Part shown: in pieces, positions 8,020 through 14,539 of the stretch
Layout: each line of letters opens with the position of its first letter
Numbering within the stretch: the stretch's first letter is position 1
The notes under the pieces: model-generated
Seen by the model: only the letters and a program-made list of their open reading frames with translations
Told to the model about the DNA's origin: nothing
Databases searched by the model: none
Source of the DNA: Alicycliphilus denitrificans K601
Lineage (GTDB): Bacteria; Pseudomonadota; Gammaproteobacteria; Burkholderiales; Burkholderiaceae_C
Assembly: GCF_000204645.1 (NCBI RefSeq)
Contig: NC_015422.1
Coordinates: forward strand, 2,125,001-2,189,000
Direction of reading: 5' to 3'
Length of the DNA: 64,000 bases
Position numbers and translations under genes: made by a program

Positions 8020-10047
8020 GTGCCTGCCGTGACCAACGAGGTGACCTTGGTCGCCACGTTGCCCGCGCCCGCCGTCACCGTAGTCGTCGGTCCGCCCTTG
8101 GTCGATCTGCTCTTCGATCAACCCGCTGCCACCGACGCCAATTTGGTGTTCGGGGCCAACTACATCGCCCCGCGCGACGATGTGACGTTGTGGGCCACAC
8201 TGCCGCTGCCGGTCGTCACGATCAAGTTCATCCCACCGGCACGGGCCGAGTTGTTAGCCCAGCTCCCGGGCCTGACGGTGCAGTCACTGGTCTTGCGCCC
8301 GAGCGTGCCCTTGAATGTGGAGGCTGGTGCTGGCGCAAACCTGCCCGGCATCGTGTTCACCGGAGAGGTCAGGTACGAGTCGCACACGCAGCGTCCCACG
8401 GTGGGTCGGACTTCGCACCTCTGGCAGGTGGCGAAGCAGACGGAGGACGGCGCGAAGCAGGGCCAGCAGGATGCGGCTGCAACGCCCGCAGGCTGGAAGA
8501 CGTTCTGGCGGCGCACGATTGCCGCGCCTCAAGGCGTCGATCATCGGTTACCCCCGGTCTTGGCCTCGCTGCCTACGCAGCATCGAACGGGCCAGCAACA
8601 GGCTCGGCCCTTCCACGACTTGACGTGGTTCGCGCATCAGGATGGCACGTATCTCGAATTGGCTCGACTGAGCTTGTTTCAGAACGCGTCTCGCCTGCGC
8701 GATGCGACGAGGTTTCGTCATCAAGACGGCGACCGCACCAAGCGCGCGGGACGGGTGAGCCTTTGGCAAACCGCGCGGCAGCTCACCCAGCGCCAAGGGA
8801 GTGATTTTCAGAGCGCGAGTGCCTTCGTGTGGGGTTGGCGTGGCCGGTATCAGGATGCCGTGCCGCCACCACCTGGGATCAGCTTCTGGGTGATCCCAGA
8901 GCCGCCCGCGCCACAACCTTGCTACACGCCGAGCACCCACCTGCTGTTCGCGACATTGGCCCCTGCGGACAGCCACTTGCTGTTCGTTTGTGAAAACCAC
9001 ATCGACCCGCCACCTCCCGATGGGGAGCCGGTGGTCGTTCCCGTTCGGAGGGTGTATTTCGTGATCAACAACGTGACGCTGCACCGGCTTCCCGATGGAT
9101 TGCCGGTGCCGGTGTTCAACCTCTCGCTGTCGCTCGACGCCGCCTCCTGGACGTGGGGCTTCGATGCGCTGCTGCCCGCCGCCGCTACAAGCCTCGTCGC
9201 CCCCGGCGGCAACGGTGGCCCGGTCGAACTGGTGGCCAGCGTCAACGGCACGCAGTTCCGCGTACTGGCCGAGAGCATCAGCCGCGAACGGGTGTTCGGC
9301 GACGCGAGCATCCGCATCTCAGGAAGAGGGCGTAACGCAGTGCTGGCCGCGCCCTACGCGCCGGTGATGAACTTTCAGCAACCGCAGGCGCGCACGGCGC
9401 GGCAGTTGATGGACGATGCCCTTACGCTCAACGGCATCCCGTTGGGCTGGAGCATCGATTGGGGCCTGACGGACTGGAACGTCCCTGCCGGGGTATTCAC
9501 CCAGCAGGGCACGTGGATGGAAGCCCTGGTCGCCATTGCCAGTGCGGCCGGGGGGTACCTGATCCCGCACCCGTCTGACCAGAGCATCCGCGTGCGCCAC
9601 CGGTATCCGGTCGCGCCGTGGGAGTGGAACACCGTCACGCCAGACTTCGTGCTGCCCGTCGATGCGGTGGCCCGCGAGTCGCTGCGCTGGGTAGAGAAGC
9701 CCGGCTACAACCGCGTGTTCGTGTCCGGCCAGGATGTCGGTGTGCTTGGGCAAGTGAGCCGGGCTGGGACTGCCGGGGATGTGCTGGCCCCGATGGTGGT
9801 CGATGCGCTGATCACCGAAGCCGCTGCAGCGCGCCAGCGGGGCATCTCGGTTCTGGCCGATACCGGGCAACAGATCGAGGTGAGTCTGCGACTGCCGGTG
9901 CTGGCCGAGACAGGGATCATCGAGCCGGGTGCGTTCGTCGAGTACCAGGACGGCAGCGTGACGAGGCTGGGCATCGTGCGCTCGACGCAAGTCGAGGCAG
10001 GAATGCCGGAGGTCTGGCAGACCTTGGGAGTGCAGAGCCATGCATAA
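8020..10047 (+). CDS. phage tail hub/baseplate-like protein (675 aa)
   Basis: The start is GTG at 8020. The N-terminal ~330 residues contain Pro/Leu-rich repeats and basic Gln-rich segments. Residues ~345-675 resemble tail hub proteins related to Mu gp44 and T4 gp27: 'YFVINNVTLHRLPDG', then 'LSLDAASWTWGFDALLPA', then 'LVASVNGTQFRVLAE', then a long region ending 'GAFVEYQDGSVTRLGIVRS'. Its stop overlaps the next ATG by 8 bp, so it is coupled to a small OB-fold-like protein, which is the usual hub-spike pairing. Hub function is inferred from this order and the strand pattern; a profile search would settle it. Confidence 0.6.
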   Translation: MPAVTNEVTLVATLPAPAVTVVVGPPLVDLLFDQPAATDANLVFGANYIAPRDDVTLWATLPLPVVTIKFIPPARAELLAQLPGLTVQSLVLRPSVPLNVEAGAGANLPGIVFTGEVRYESHTQRPTVGRTSHLWQVAKQTEDGAKQGQQDAAATPAGWKTFWRRTIAAPQGVDHRLPPVLASLPTQHRTGQQQARPFHDLTWFAHQDGTYLELARLSLFQNASRLRDATRFRHQDGDRTKRAGRVSLWQTARQLTQRQGSDFQSASAFVWGWRGRYQDAVPPPPGISFWVIPEPPAPQPCYTPSTHLLFATLAPADSHLLFVCENHIDPPPPDGEPVVVPVRRVYFVINNVTLHRLPDGLPVPVFNLSLSLDAASWTWGFDALLPAAATSLVAPGGNGGPVELVASVNGTQFRVLAESISRERVFGDASIRISGRGRNAVLAAPYAPVMNFQQPQARTARQLMDDALTLNGIPLGWSIDWGLTDWNVPAGVFTQQGTWMEALVAIASAAGGYLIPHPSDQSIRVRHRYPVAPWEWNTVTPDFVLPVDAVARESLRWVEKPGYNRVFVSGQDVGVLGQVSRAGTAGDVLAPMVVDALITEAAAARQRGISVLADTGQQIEVSLRLPVLAETGIIEPGAFVEYQDGSVTRLGIVRSTQVEAGMPEVWQTLGVQSHA

Positions 10048-10261
10048 CCTCTACGAGCAGTTCCGCCAACTTATCCCTGATCCGCCATTGCAGGCGGGCA
10101 CGGTGGTGGGCGTCGGCTCCGGCGTCGTGACCGTCGCCTTGCCTGGCGGCGGCTTGATCCGCGCACGCGGCAGCGCCCCCATCGGCCAGAAGGTGTTCGT
10201 GCGCGACGACGTCATCGAAGGCGTCGCGCCCAGCCTGACGCTGGAAATCATCGAAATCTGA
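10040..10261 (+). CDS. small phage baseplate/spike-like protein (73 aa)
   Basis: This short beta-strand-rich protein has the pattern 'AGTVVGVGSGVVTVALPGGG' followed by 'GQKVFVRDDVIEG', which resembles a small OB-fold of the kind found in spike or baseplate proteins of the gpV/gp45 type. It overlaps the end of the hub-like gene by 8 bp and is the last tail gene before a hairpin at 10287-10308. A structural tail role is likely; the exact role is not proven. Confidence 0.55.
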   Translation: MHNLYEQFRQLIPDPPLQAGTVVGVGSGVVTVALPGGGLIRARGSAPIGQKVFVRDDVIEGVAPSLTLEIIEI

Positions 10262-10286
10262 AACCCAACTTTCCGATCAACCCCTG

Positions 10287-10308
10287 AACCCGCCCACGAG
10301 GCGGGTTT
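10287..10308 (+). terminator. hairpin after tail genes
   Basis: An 8-bp stem, AACCCGCC/GGCGGGTT, with a 5-nt loop lies between the tail operon and the lysis cassette. The T-run after it is short and interrupted, so it may act as a partial terminator or attenuator rather than a full stop. Confidence 0.5.
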
Positions 10309-10327
10309 CGTATTTCTGGAGACCGCA

Positions 10328-10633
10328 ATGACCGAACCCGAACACCAACAGCCTGCGCTCATCGAGAACATGCTCCTCTTGCGACGCGAGGACTTCGACG
10401 AACTGCTCGACCGTGCCGCCGAACGCGGAGCCGAGCGCTGCCTTGCCCATATCGGGCTGGAGAACGGCAGTGCCGCTAAGGACATCCGCGAACTGCGCGA
10501 TTTGCTGGAAGCGTGGCGCGATGCCCGCCGCACGGCGTGGCAGACCACCATCAAGGTCGTGACCACCGGCATTCTGGCCGCGCTGCTGGTGGGGGCCGCC
10601 ATCAAGTTGAAGTTGATGGGAGGCGTGCAATGA
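10328..10633 (+). CDS. DUF6127-like phage membrane-anchored protein (101 aa)
   Basis: The soluble N-terminal part is rich in Glu/Asp/Arg ('LLLRREDFDELLDRAAERGA' and 'IRELRDLLEAWRDARRTAW'). One C-terminal transmembrane segment follows (about residues 77-95). This layout matches the small family I know as DUF6127, which sits next to lysis genes in proteobacterial prophages. It could be a holin partner or a lysis accessory protein. Its stop overlaps the next ATG (ATGA). The family name is from memory and the role in lysis is inferred from neighbours. Confidence 0.6.
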   Translation: MTEPEHQQPALIENMLLLRREDFDELLDRAAERGAERCLAHIGLENGSAAKDIRELRDLLEAWRDARRTAWQTTIKVVTTGILAALLVGAAIKLKLMGGVQ

Positions 10634-10857
10634 CCGCCAAGCCGAAGATCTGCCTTTTGGACGACTGGCGGCGCGTAATGCGACGGGCCTGGAGCATTCG
10701 CTTTTCGCTGCTGGCCGCTGCCTTCACGGCGGCGGAAGTGGTGGTGCCGCTGTTCGGGGATGTGCTGCCGCGTGGCGCATTCGTGCTGCTGGCCTTCGCC
10801 GCCAGCATCGGTGCGACCGTGGCCCGCATCGTGGCGCAGCCGGAGATGCACCGATGA
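10630..10857 (+). CDS. DUF7940-like small membrane protein, holin candidate (75 aa)
   Basis: The ATG at 10630 overlaps the previous stop by 4 bp; the frame is open further upstream, but the coupled start gives the typical size. The sequence starts with a short basic stretch ('LLDDWRRVMRRAWSIRF'), then has two hydrophobic segments (about residues 24-42 and 50-67) and ends in a charged tail. Two membrane segments and the position directly before the endolysin make it the best holin or pinholin candidate. The gene overlaps the endolysin start by 4 bp. Confidence 0.65.
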   Translation: MTAKPKICLLDDWRRVMRRAWSIRFSLLAAAFTAAEVVVPLFGDVLPRGAFVLLAFAASIGATVARIVAQPEMHR

Positions 10858-11354
10858 TCCGGCCACCGCAACGACGCACCGTGACCGCGCTGACGCTGTC
10901 TGCCGCCGCCCTGGTCGGCATCGTGCTGCACGAGGGCTACACCGACCGCGCAGTGATCCCGGTCAAGGGTGATGTGCCGACCATCGGCTTCGGCACCACC
11001 ACGGACGTGAAGCTGGGCGACACCACCACGCCGCCGAAGGCGCTGGCCCGCGCGCTCACCGACGTGCAGCAGTTCGAGGGCGCATTGAAAACGTGCGTGA
11101 CCGTGCCGCTGGCCCAGCACGAGTACGACGCGCTGGTGAGTTTCTCCTACAACGTCGGCAGCCGCGCGTTCTGCCAATCCACGCTGGTGAGGAAACTCAA
11201 CGCCGAGGACTACGCCGGAGCCTGTTCCGAGCTGCTGCGCTGGCGCTTCTTCCAGGGCAAGGACTGCGCGCTGCCTGCCAATGTACGCCTGTGCGGCGGG
11301 CTGGCCACGCGTCGGCAGTCCGAATACCGCCAGTGCGTCGGAGAAGCGCCATGA
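10854..11354 (+). CDS. SAR-type endolysin, GH24 lysozyme family
   Basis: This muramidase cleaves the peptidoglycan glycan strand at lysis. The basic N-terminus followed by a weakly hydrophobic, Ala-rich segment (residues ~8-25) looks like a signal-arrest-release anchor. The catalytic GH24 signature follows: 'HEGYTD' with the Glu, then 'GDVPTIGFGTT' about 20 residues later. C-terminal motifs include 'LVSFSYNVGSRAFCQSTL' and 'GLATRRQSEYRQC'. Length (166 aa) is normal for the P21/P1-type family. The ATG overlaps the upstream holin candidate's stop, and the stop overlaps the i-spanin start, so the lysis cassette is translationally coupled. Confidence 0.88.
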   Translation: MIRPPQRRTVTALTLSAAALVGIVLHEGYTDRAVIPVKGDVPTIGFGTTTDVKLGDTTTPPKALARALTDVQQFEGALKTCVTVPLAQHEYDALVSFSYNVGSRAFCQSTLVRKLNAEDYAGACSELLRWRFFQGKDCALPANVRLCGGLATRRQSEYRQCVGEAP

Positions 11355-11848
11355 ACTTGATTCCGTGGCCGTACCGGCTGCTGACCCTCGCGGCGCTCAG
11401 CGTCGCCCTGGTCGGCTTCGGCTGGATCAAGGGTGCGAGCCACGTTCAAGCGCAATGGGATGCCGCCATCCAGCAACAAGCCCTGCAAGCCGCCGCCGTC
11501 CGCGAACGGCAGGCGCAAGCCACCGTCAAGGTCGTTACGCAGTACGTCGACCGCGTCCGCGTCGTCCGCGAGAAGGGCGACACCATCATCAAGGAGGTTC
11601 CCGTCTATGTGCCCGTTCAAGCCGATGCTGCTTGCACTATCAACCGTGGCTTTGTGCGCCTGCACGACGCTGCCGCCGCAGGTGACCTGCCCGAGCCCGC
11701 CCGAGATGCTGATGCGGCCGCCGCAGGCATTGCGCTCTCTGCCGTCGCCGGAACCCTTGCCGCCAACTACCAAACCTGCCACGAAAACGCCGAGCAACTG
11801 AGGGCGTTGCAGGCTTGGGTCAGCGAGATGGCATCCACCACCAAGTAG
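11351..11848 (+). CDS. i-spanin (Rz-like), inner membrane subunit
   Basis: Spanins fuse inner and outer membranes in the last step of Gram-negative phage lysis. The chosen ATG overlaps the endolysin stop (ATGA) and gives 165 aa. One N-terminal membrane segment (residues ~10-26) is followed by a charged alpha-helical periplasmic part rich in Gln/Ala/Val ('QAQWDAAIQQQALQAAAVRE', 'VVTQYVDRVRVVREKG'), as in Rz. The gene contains the o-spanin in another frame, which is diagnostic of Rz/Rz1 pairs. Confidence 0.8.
   Translation: MNLIPWPYRLLTLAALSVALVGFGWIKGASHVQAQWDAAIQQQALQAAAVRERQAQATVKVVTQYVDRVRVVREKGDTIIKEVPVYVPVQADAACTINRGFVRLHDAAAAGDLPEPARDADAAAAGIALSAVAGTLAANYQTCHENAEQLRALQAWVSEMASTTK
11607..11801 (+). 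CDS. o-spanin (Rz1-like), outer membrane lipoprotein nested in the Rz-like gene
   Basis: This 64-aa protein lies entirely within the i-spanin gene in the +1 frame. The ATG at 11607 is preceded by a strong AAGGAGG site at 11591-11597, which decides the start over upstream in-frame codons. The sequence opens with a lipoprotein signal ('MLLALSTVALCACTTLPP') with lipobox Leu-Cys-Ala-Cys, and the mature part is Pro-rich, ending 'EPLPPTTKPATKTPSN', as in Rz1. It pairs with the i-spanin across the periplasm. Confidence 0.82.
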   Translation: MCPFKPMLLALSTVALCACTTLPPQVTCPSPPEMLMRPPQALRSLPSPEPLPPTTKPATKTPSN

Positions 11849-11956
11849 TCAGCGCTTGACGACTTCGCAACATCTGATCGTTCCATCCCGAATGCGCTTG
11901 GCTTTCAGCCCGAACAGCGCGTTCATGACATCCGTACCCACCACGGAGCATTGACC

Positions 11957-12247
11957 ATGAGTAACCGATTCAAGCACGCCGTCATTGACGACGTGACCTC
12001 GCGCAACATCGACGCCAGCCTGCAAGAACATCTGCTCGACCTGTTCGAATCGGCCATGAAGTCGGTGGCCACGACGCTGGTGCGCGAGGCCAAATTCGAC
12101 ACCACCGACTTCGCCACCGCCAAGGGGCGCGGCTGCGAGGGGTTCACGTTGCTGGTGAGCCGCACGCGCGCCGACTCGCGCGATGGCTGGTTCGGGGCGT
12201 TTCAGCGTGGCGATGAACGCCTCGACGTGATCGGCCATCTGGAATAA
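11957..12247 (+). CDS. hypothetical phage protein (96 aa)
   Basis: The ATG at 11957 is used; a TTG two codons upstream is also in frame. The protein is soluble, mixed alpha/beta, with 'SLQEHLLDLFESAMKSVA' forming a helix and a C-terminal 'RADSRDGWFGAFQRGDERLD' stretch. It has no recognised family. It is the last + strand gene before the oppositely oriented defence operon, whose stop lies 4 bp away (convergent). Position after the lysis cassette suggests a late phage or moron gene. Confidence 0.5.
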   Translation: MSNRFKHAVIDDVTSRNIDASLQEHLLDLFESAMKSVATTLVREAKFDTTDFATAKGRGCEGFTLLVSRTRADSRDGWFGAFQRGDERLDVIGHLE

Positions 12248-12251
12248 ACCG

Positions 12252-13199
12252 TCAGTCCCCCGTCTCGGGAACATCCCAGTCCGCCGGGCGCGCCTCGCCG
12301 GTCTGGTAGAACTGCTTGACCAGCTTCACGTATTCCAGAAAATCCCGGTTCTCCGTGGCCAACCGATTGGCCATGTCCCAATCGATCTCGTCTCGCTCGC
12401 GCGCCGGAATCAGCACCTGACTGTCGGCAGGGTTGTCCACGTCCAGCTTGATGAAGCCGATGCCGTGGGCGGCGAACAGCATCCGCAGTTCCTTCAGCGT
12501 GTCAGTACCGCCAAGTTCTGCCGCAACCAGATAGCCGAAATTGGCCCACGACGAATTCGACACCGCCTGGAAAAAGCACTCGCGCACGTTCGAACGGTTG
12601 ATCAGCAACTTGACCTCGAACGACCACAACTTGGTGCGCTTGTCGGAATACTGCGTCACACAGTCGCGCACCTCCCGGTGCCACTCCTTGCCCAAATCCT
12701 CCATTCCGACGACGTCCGGGTACAGCCAGCGGTTGCCGTTGGGGCCGCGCTTGTTCGACGAGCGCTTCTCGTCGATGCGTTTGGAGAAGACGCCGAACTC
12801 CTCCCACAGGTATTGCGACAACAATGGGTACAGCGCGTGTTCGTCAATCTTTAACGCACTGGCATCTGCAGCCGCCGACGTACCTTCGCTTTCCACCGCC
12901 GCCACTTCGGCGCTGTCCGAGCGCTCCGAGTAGTAGTACTTGCGCGGCCGTCCCTCTGTCGTTTTCAGCTCTGGGTGCTTCGTTTGCATGCGCGGGCGCT
13001 GCGAACTGATTTCTGCGACGAGCTGCTGCACCAGATCCGCATCAGACTTGATGTAGTCCCCACGGCTGTTGGCCCGCTTTTCCTGGCACTCATCCGGATA
13101 GGTGGCAAATACCCATTCTGCAATTTGCCGAGCAGTGAATTTTTCCTCGGGGCGTTCCTTCAGGTAGCCGATGACGGCCTTTGCGAGATTTAATGCCAT
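12252..13199 (-). CDS. COG2958-like protein: winged helix plus PD-(D/E)xK-like domain (315 aa)
   Basis: Residues 1-90 look like a winged-helix domain ('AKAVIGYLKERPEEKFTARQ' then 'AEISSQRPRMQTKHPELKT' and a basic wing ending 'RPRKYYYSE'). A Ser/Ala/Glu linker follows, then a C-terminal domain. In that domain 'RWLYPDVVGME' (Asp162) and 'WSFEVKLLI' (Glu195-x-Lys197) give the spacing of a restriction-endonuclease-like active site. Proteins of this type (COG2958/HrgA-like) are often found beside restriction-modification genes. It is the last gene of the - strand defence operon, 12 bp after the nucleotidyltransferase. A nuclease or DNA-sensing role is inference; the alternative is a transcription factor. 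Confidence 0.6.
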   Translation of the reverse strand: MALNLAKAVIGYLKERPEEKFTARQIAEWVFATYPDECQEKRANSRGDYIKSDADLVQQLVAEISSQRPRMQTKHPELKTTEGRPRKYYYSERSDSAEVAAVESEGTSAAADASALKIDEHALYPLLSQYLWEEFGVFSKRIDEKRSSNKRGPNGNRWLYPDVVGMEDLGKEWHREVRDCVTQYSDKRTKLWSFEVKLLINRSNVRECFFQAVSNSSWANFGYLVAAELGGTDTLKELRMLFAAHGIGFIKLDVDNPADSQVLIPARERDEIDWDMANRLATENRDFLEYVKLVKQFYQTGEARPADWDVPETGD

Positions 13200-13211
13200 T
13201 TCAATACCCCC

Positions 13212-13988
13212 TCAGAGCCTGAACAACTTCTTGACCTCATTCTCAGCCGTTACCGGCATCTGGTCTTTCTCGCATTGCCTGACCTTGGCCACAATAGTTT
13301 TTGCACGCGTGATTTCATTATTGACTCGTTGCGAGTAAGACGAGTCGGTGCTCAGATTGTCGATTACCGAAAACAGGTAGTCCTTTTGATTCGACTGGAA
13401 CCAAAAGCCCTGACCACAAATCCACTTCTCCATCGCAAATGAATCGAATGGAAATCCGCTGGCCGCATTCCAATATTTCATCAGACGAATAGTTGGCTTG
13501 ATCAAAGAGTTGTTGTCCTTGTTCTTTGCTTCAAGAGTGGCGTTGAAGTCGTTCGGATTCGTGGTCATCCAACCGCCTGACCCGTTGGGAATCTGAAGCT
13601 CGCCGAGCCACGTTTTTGTCGCGGGCACCAGATCGAACTTGATGTGGTTCAACTCGAGAACAATGGTCGGGCTGGACTGATAGATTTCCGATGAGCCGTA
13701 CCGTTTTTCGACAAAAGTCTTCAACCTATTCAGGTAAGTCTGCGGCGTGGCGCTGCCATCGCTGAAGACCACCATGTAATCAATATCGGACTGTTCGTCC
13801 ATTGAGCGCGGCAGGATCGTGCCTCGCGTTGAAGAGCCGAATCGGAAATGCTGCGCAATTACGCCGCTGTCAAAGTGCAGCGCCATCCGCGATTGAAGTG
13901 TGATGATCGAAGTCGTGATCGACGACTGCTCAGTTGTGGAGAGCACGGCACTGCTGGCCGTGTCCGTCAGAAAACTCAATACCGACAT
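13212..13988 (-). CDS. CD-NTase-like nucleotidyltransferase (258 aa)
   Basis: The sequence carries the polymerase-beta nucleotidyltransferase core: 'FGSSTRGT' (Gly51-Ser52), then 'SDIDYMVVF' (Asp68, Asp70) and the third acidic residue in 'IKFDLVPA' (Asp119). This arrangement is typical of cGAS/DncV-like nucleotidyltransferases (SMODS class) that make cyclic oligonucleotide signals in CBASS. The C-terminal half is helical with 'PTIRLMKYWNAASGFPFDS', as in the family. All three metal-binding acidic residues are present, so it should be active. It starts 4 bp after the SLATT gene, which could be its membrane effector. Neither Cap2/Cap3 nor HORMA/TRIP13 ancillary genes are present, so the pair would resemble a minimal (type I-like) CBASS. 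The product nucleotide cannot be predicted. Confidence 0.75.
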   Translation of the reverse strand: MSVLSFLTDTASSAVLSTTEQSSITTSIITLQSRMALHFDSGVIAQHFRFGSSTRGTILPRSMDEQSDIDYMVVFSDGSATPQTYLNRLKTFVEKRYGSSEIYQSSPTIVLELNHIKFDLVPATKTWLGELQIPNGSGGWMTTNPNDFNATLEAKNKDNNSLIKPTIRLMKYWNAASGFPFDSFAMEKWICGQGFWFQSNQKDYLFSVIDNLSTDSSYSQRVNNEITRAKTIVAKVRQCEKDQMPVTAENEVKKLFRL

Positions 13989-13992
13989 CCTG

Positions 13993-14514
13993 TCATTTCT
14001 CCTTGTCCACTTTGTGGGTGGCTTCGCCTTCTTCTATGCCTTTGCGTGCGGCCACAAATGCGCGCCGTGGAATGCTCGGGCTCTTCTGGTTCAGCTCATT
14101 TCGTGCAGAGGAAAGTGCCTTCAATCTCTCAGGAAGCTCTCCCAGCCGATCGGTCTCAAGCAATTCGATCTCGCGAAAAAAACGGGCTTCATTCCGAAGA
14201 GCCAAGAACTGTCCGGCAGCTGCCCGGTGCATTGCAGCGCGCTCGTTGGGCTTGAGAAAGGTCATCAACCCCGTCAGCAGCGAAGCCAGCAAGGTGAAGG
14301 CACTGGCCCACTCGGGTTGGCTTTTAATCAGAGCGGCACCTGCAATCGCACCAAGTGCGGTCGCTGGCACACCGAGCCAGTAGTTGCGCCGAACCCATGT
14401 GTCTTCGGCATTGAAATGCCCCTTGCTCGAATACAGGGCGTCTTCTTCCAGTCGCTCGGCCTCTCTGCAAAGGGCAGAAATCTTGGCTTGATCCTGTGGC
14501 GATGCACCGGCCAT
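13993..14514 (-). CDS. SLATT-domain two-TM protein, candidate CBASS effector
   Basis: I chose the ATG at 14514 because GGGAG lies 6 nt upstream and it begins after the hsdR stop; the frame is open up to 14604, which would overlap hsdR by 65 bp. A short helical N-terminus ('ISALCREAERLEEDALYSSK') is followed by two adjacent transmembrane segments (about residues 46-64 and 70-88), then a long amphipathic helix ('GQFLALRNEARFFREIELLE') and a charged tail. This is the layout of SLATT proteins, predicted pore-forming effectors coupled to nucleotide-signalling enzymes. The neighbour 4 bp downstream is a CD-NTase-like protein, supporting that pairing. Killing by membrane disruption is inference from the family. 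Confidence 0.7.
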   Translation of the reverse strand: MAGASPQDQAKISALCREAERLEEDALYSSKGHFNAEDTWVRRNYWLGVPATALGAIAGAALIKSQPEWASAFTLLASLLTGLMTFLKPNERAAMHRAAAGQFLALRNEARFFREIELLETDRLGELPERLKALSSARNELNQKSPSIPRRAFVAARKGIEEGEATHKVDKEK

Positions 14515-14539
14515 CACGTACTCCCGCACCAATTCGTTC

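Noticed and set aside
11849..11925. Short - strand frame ending 'GLKAKRIRDGTIRCCEVVKR'
   Set aside because: The sequence looks somewhat protein-like, but it is only ~25 codons between + strand phage genes with no ribosome site or known family, so it is not called.
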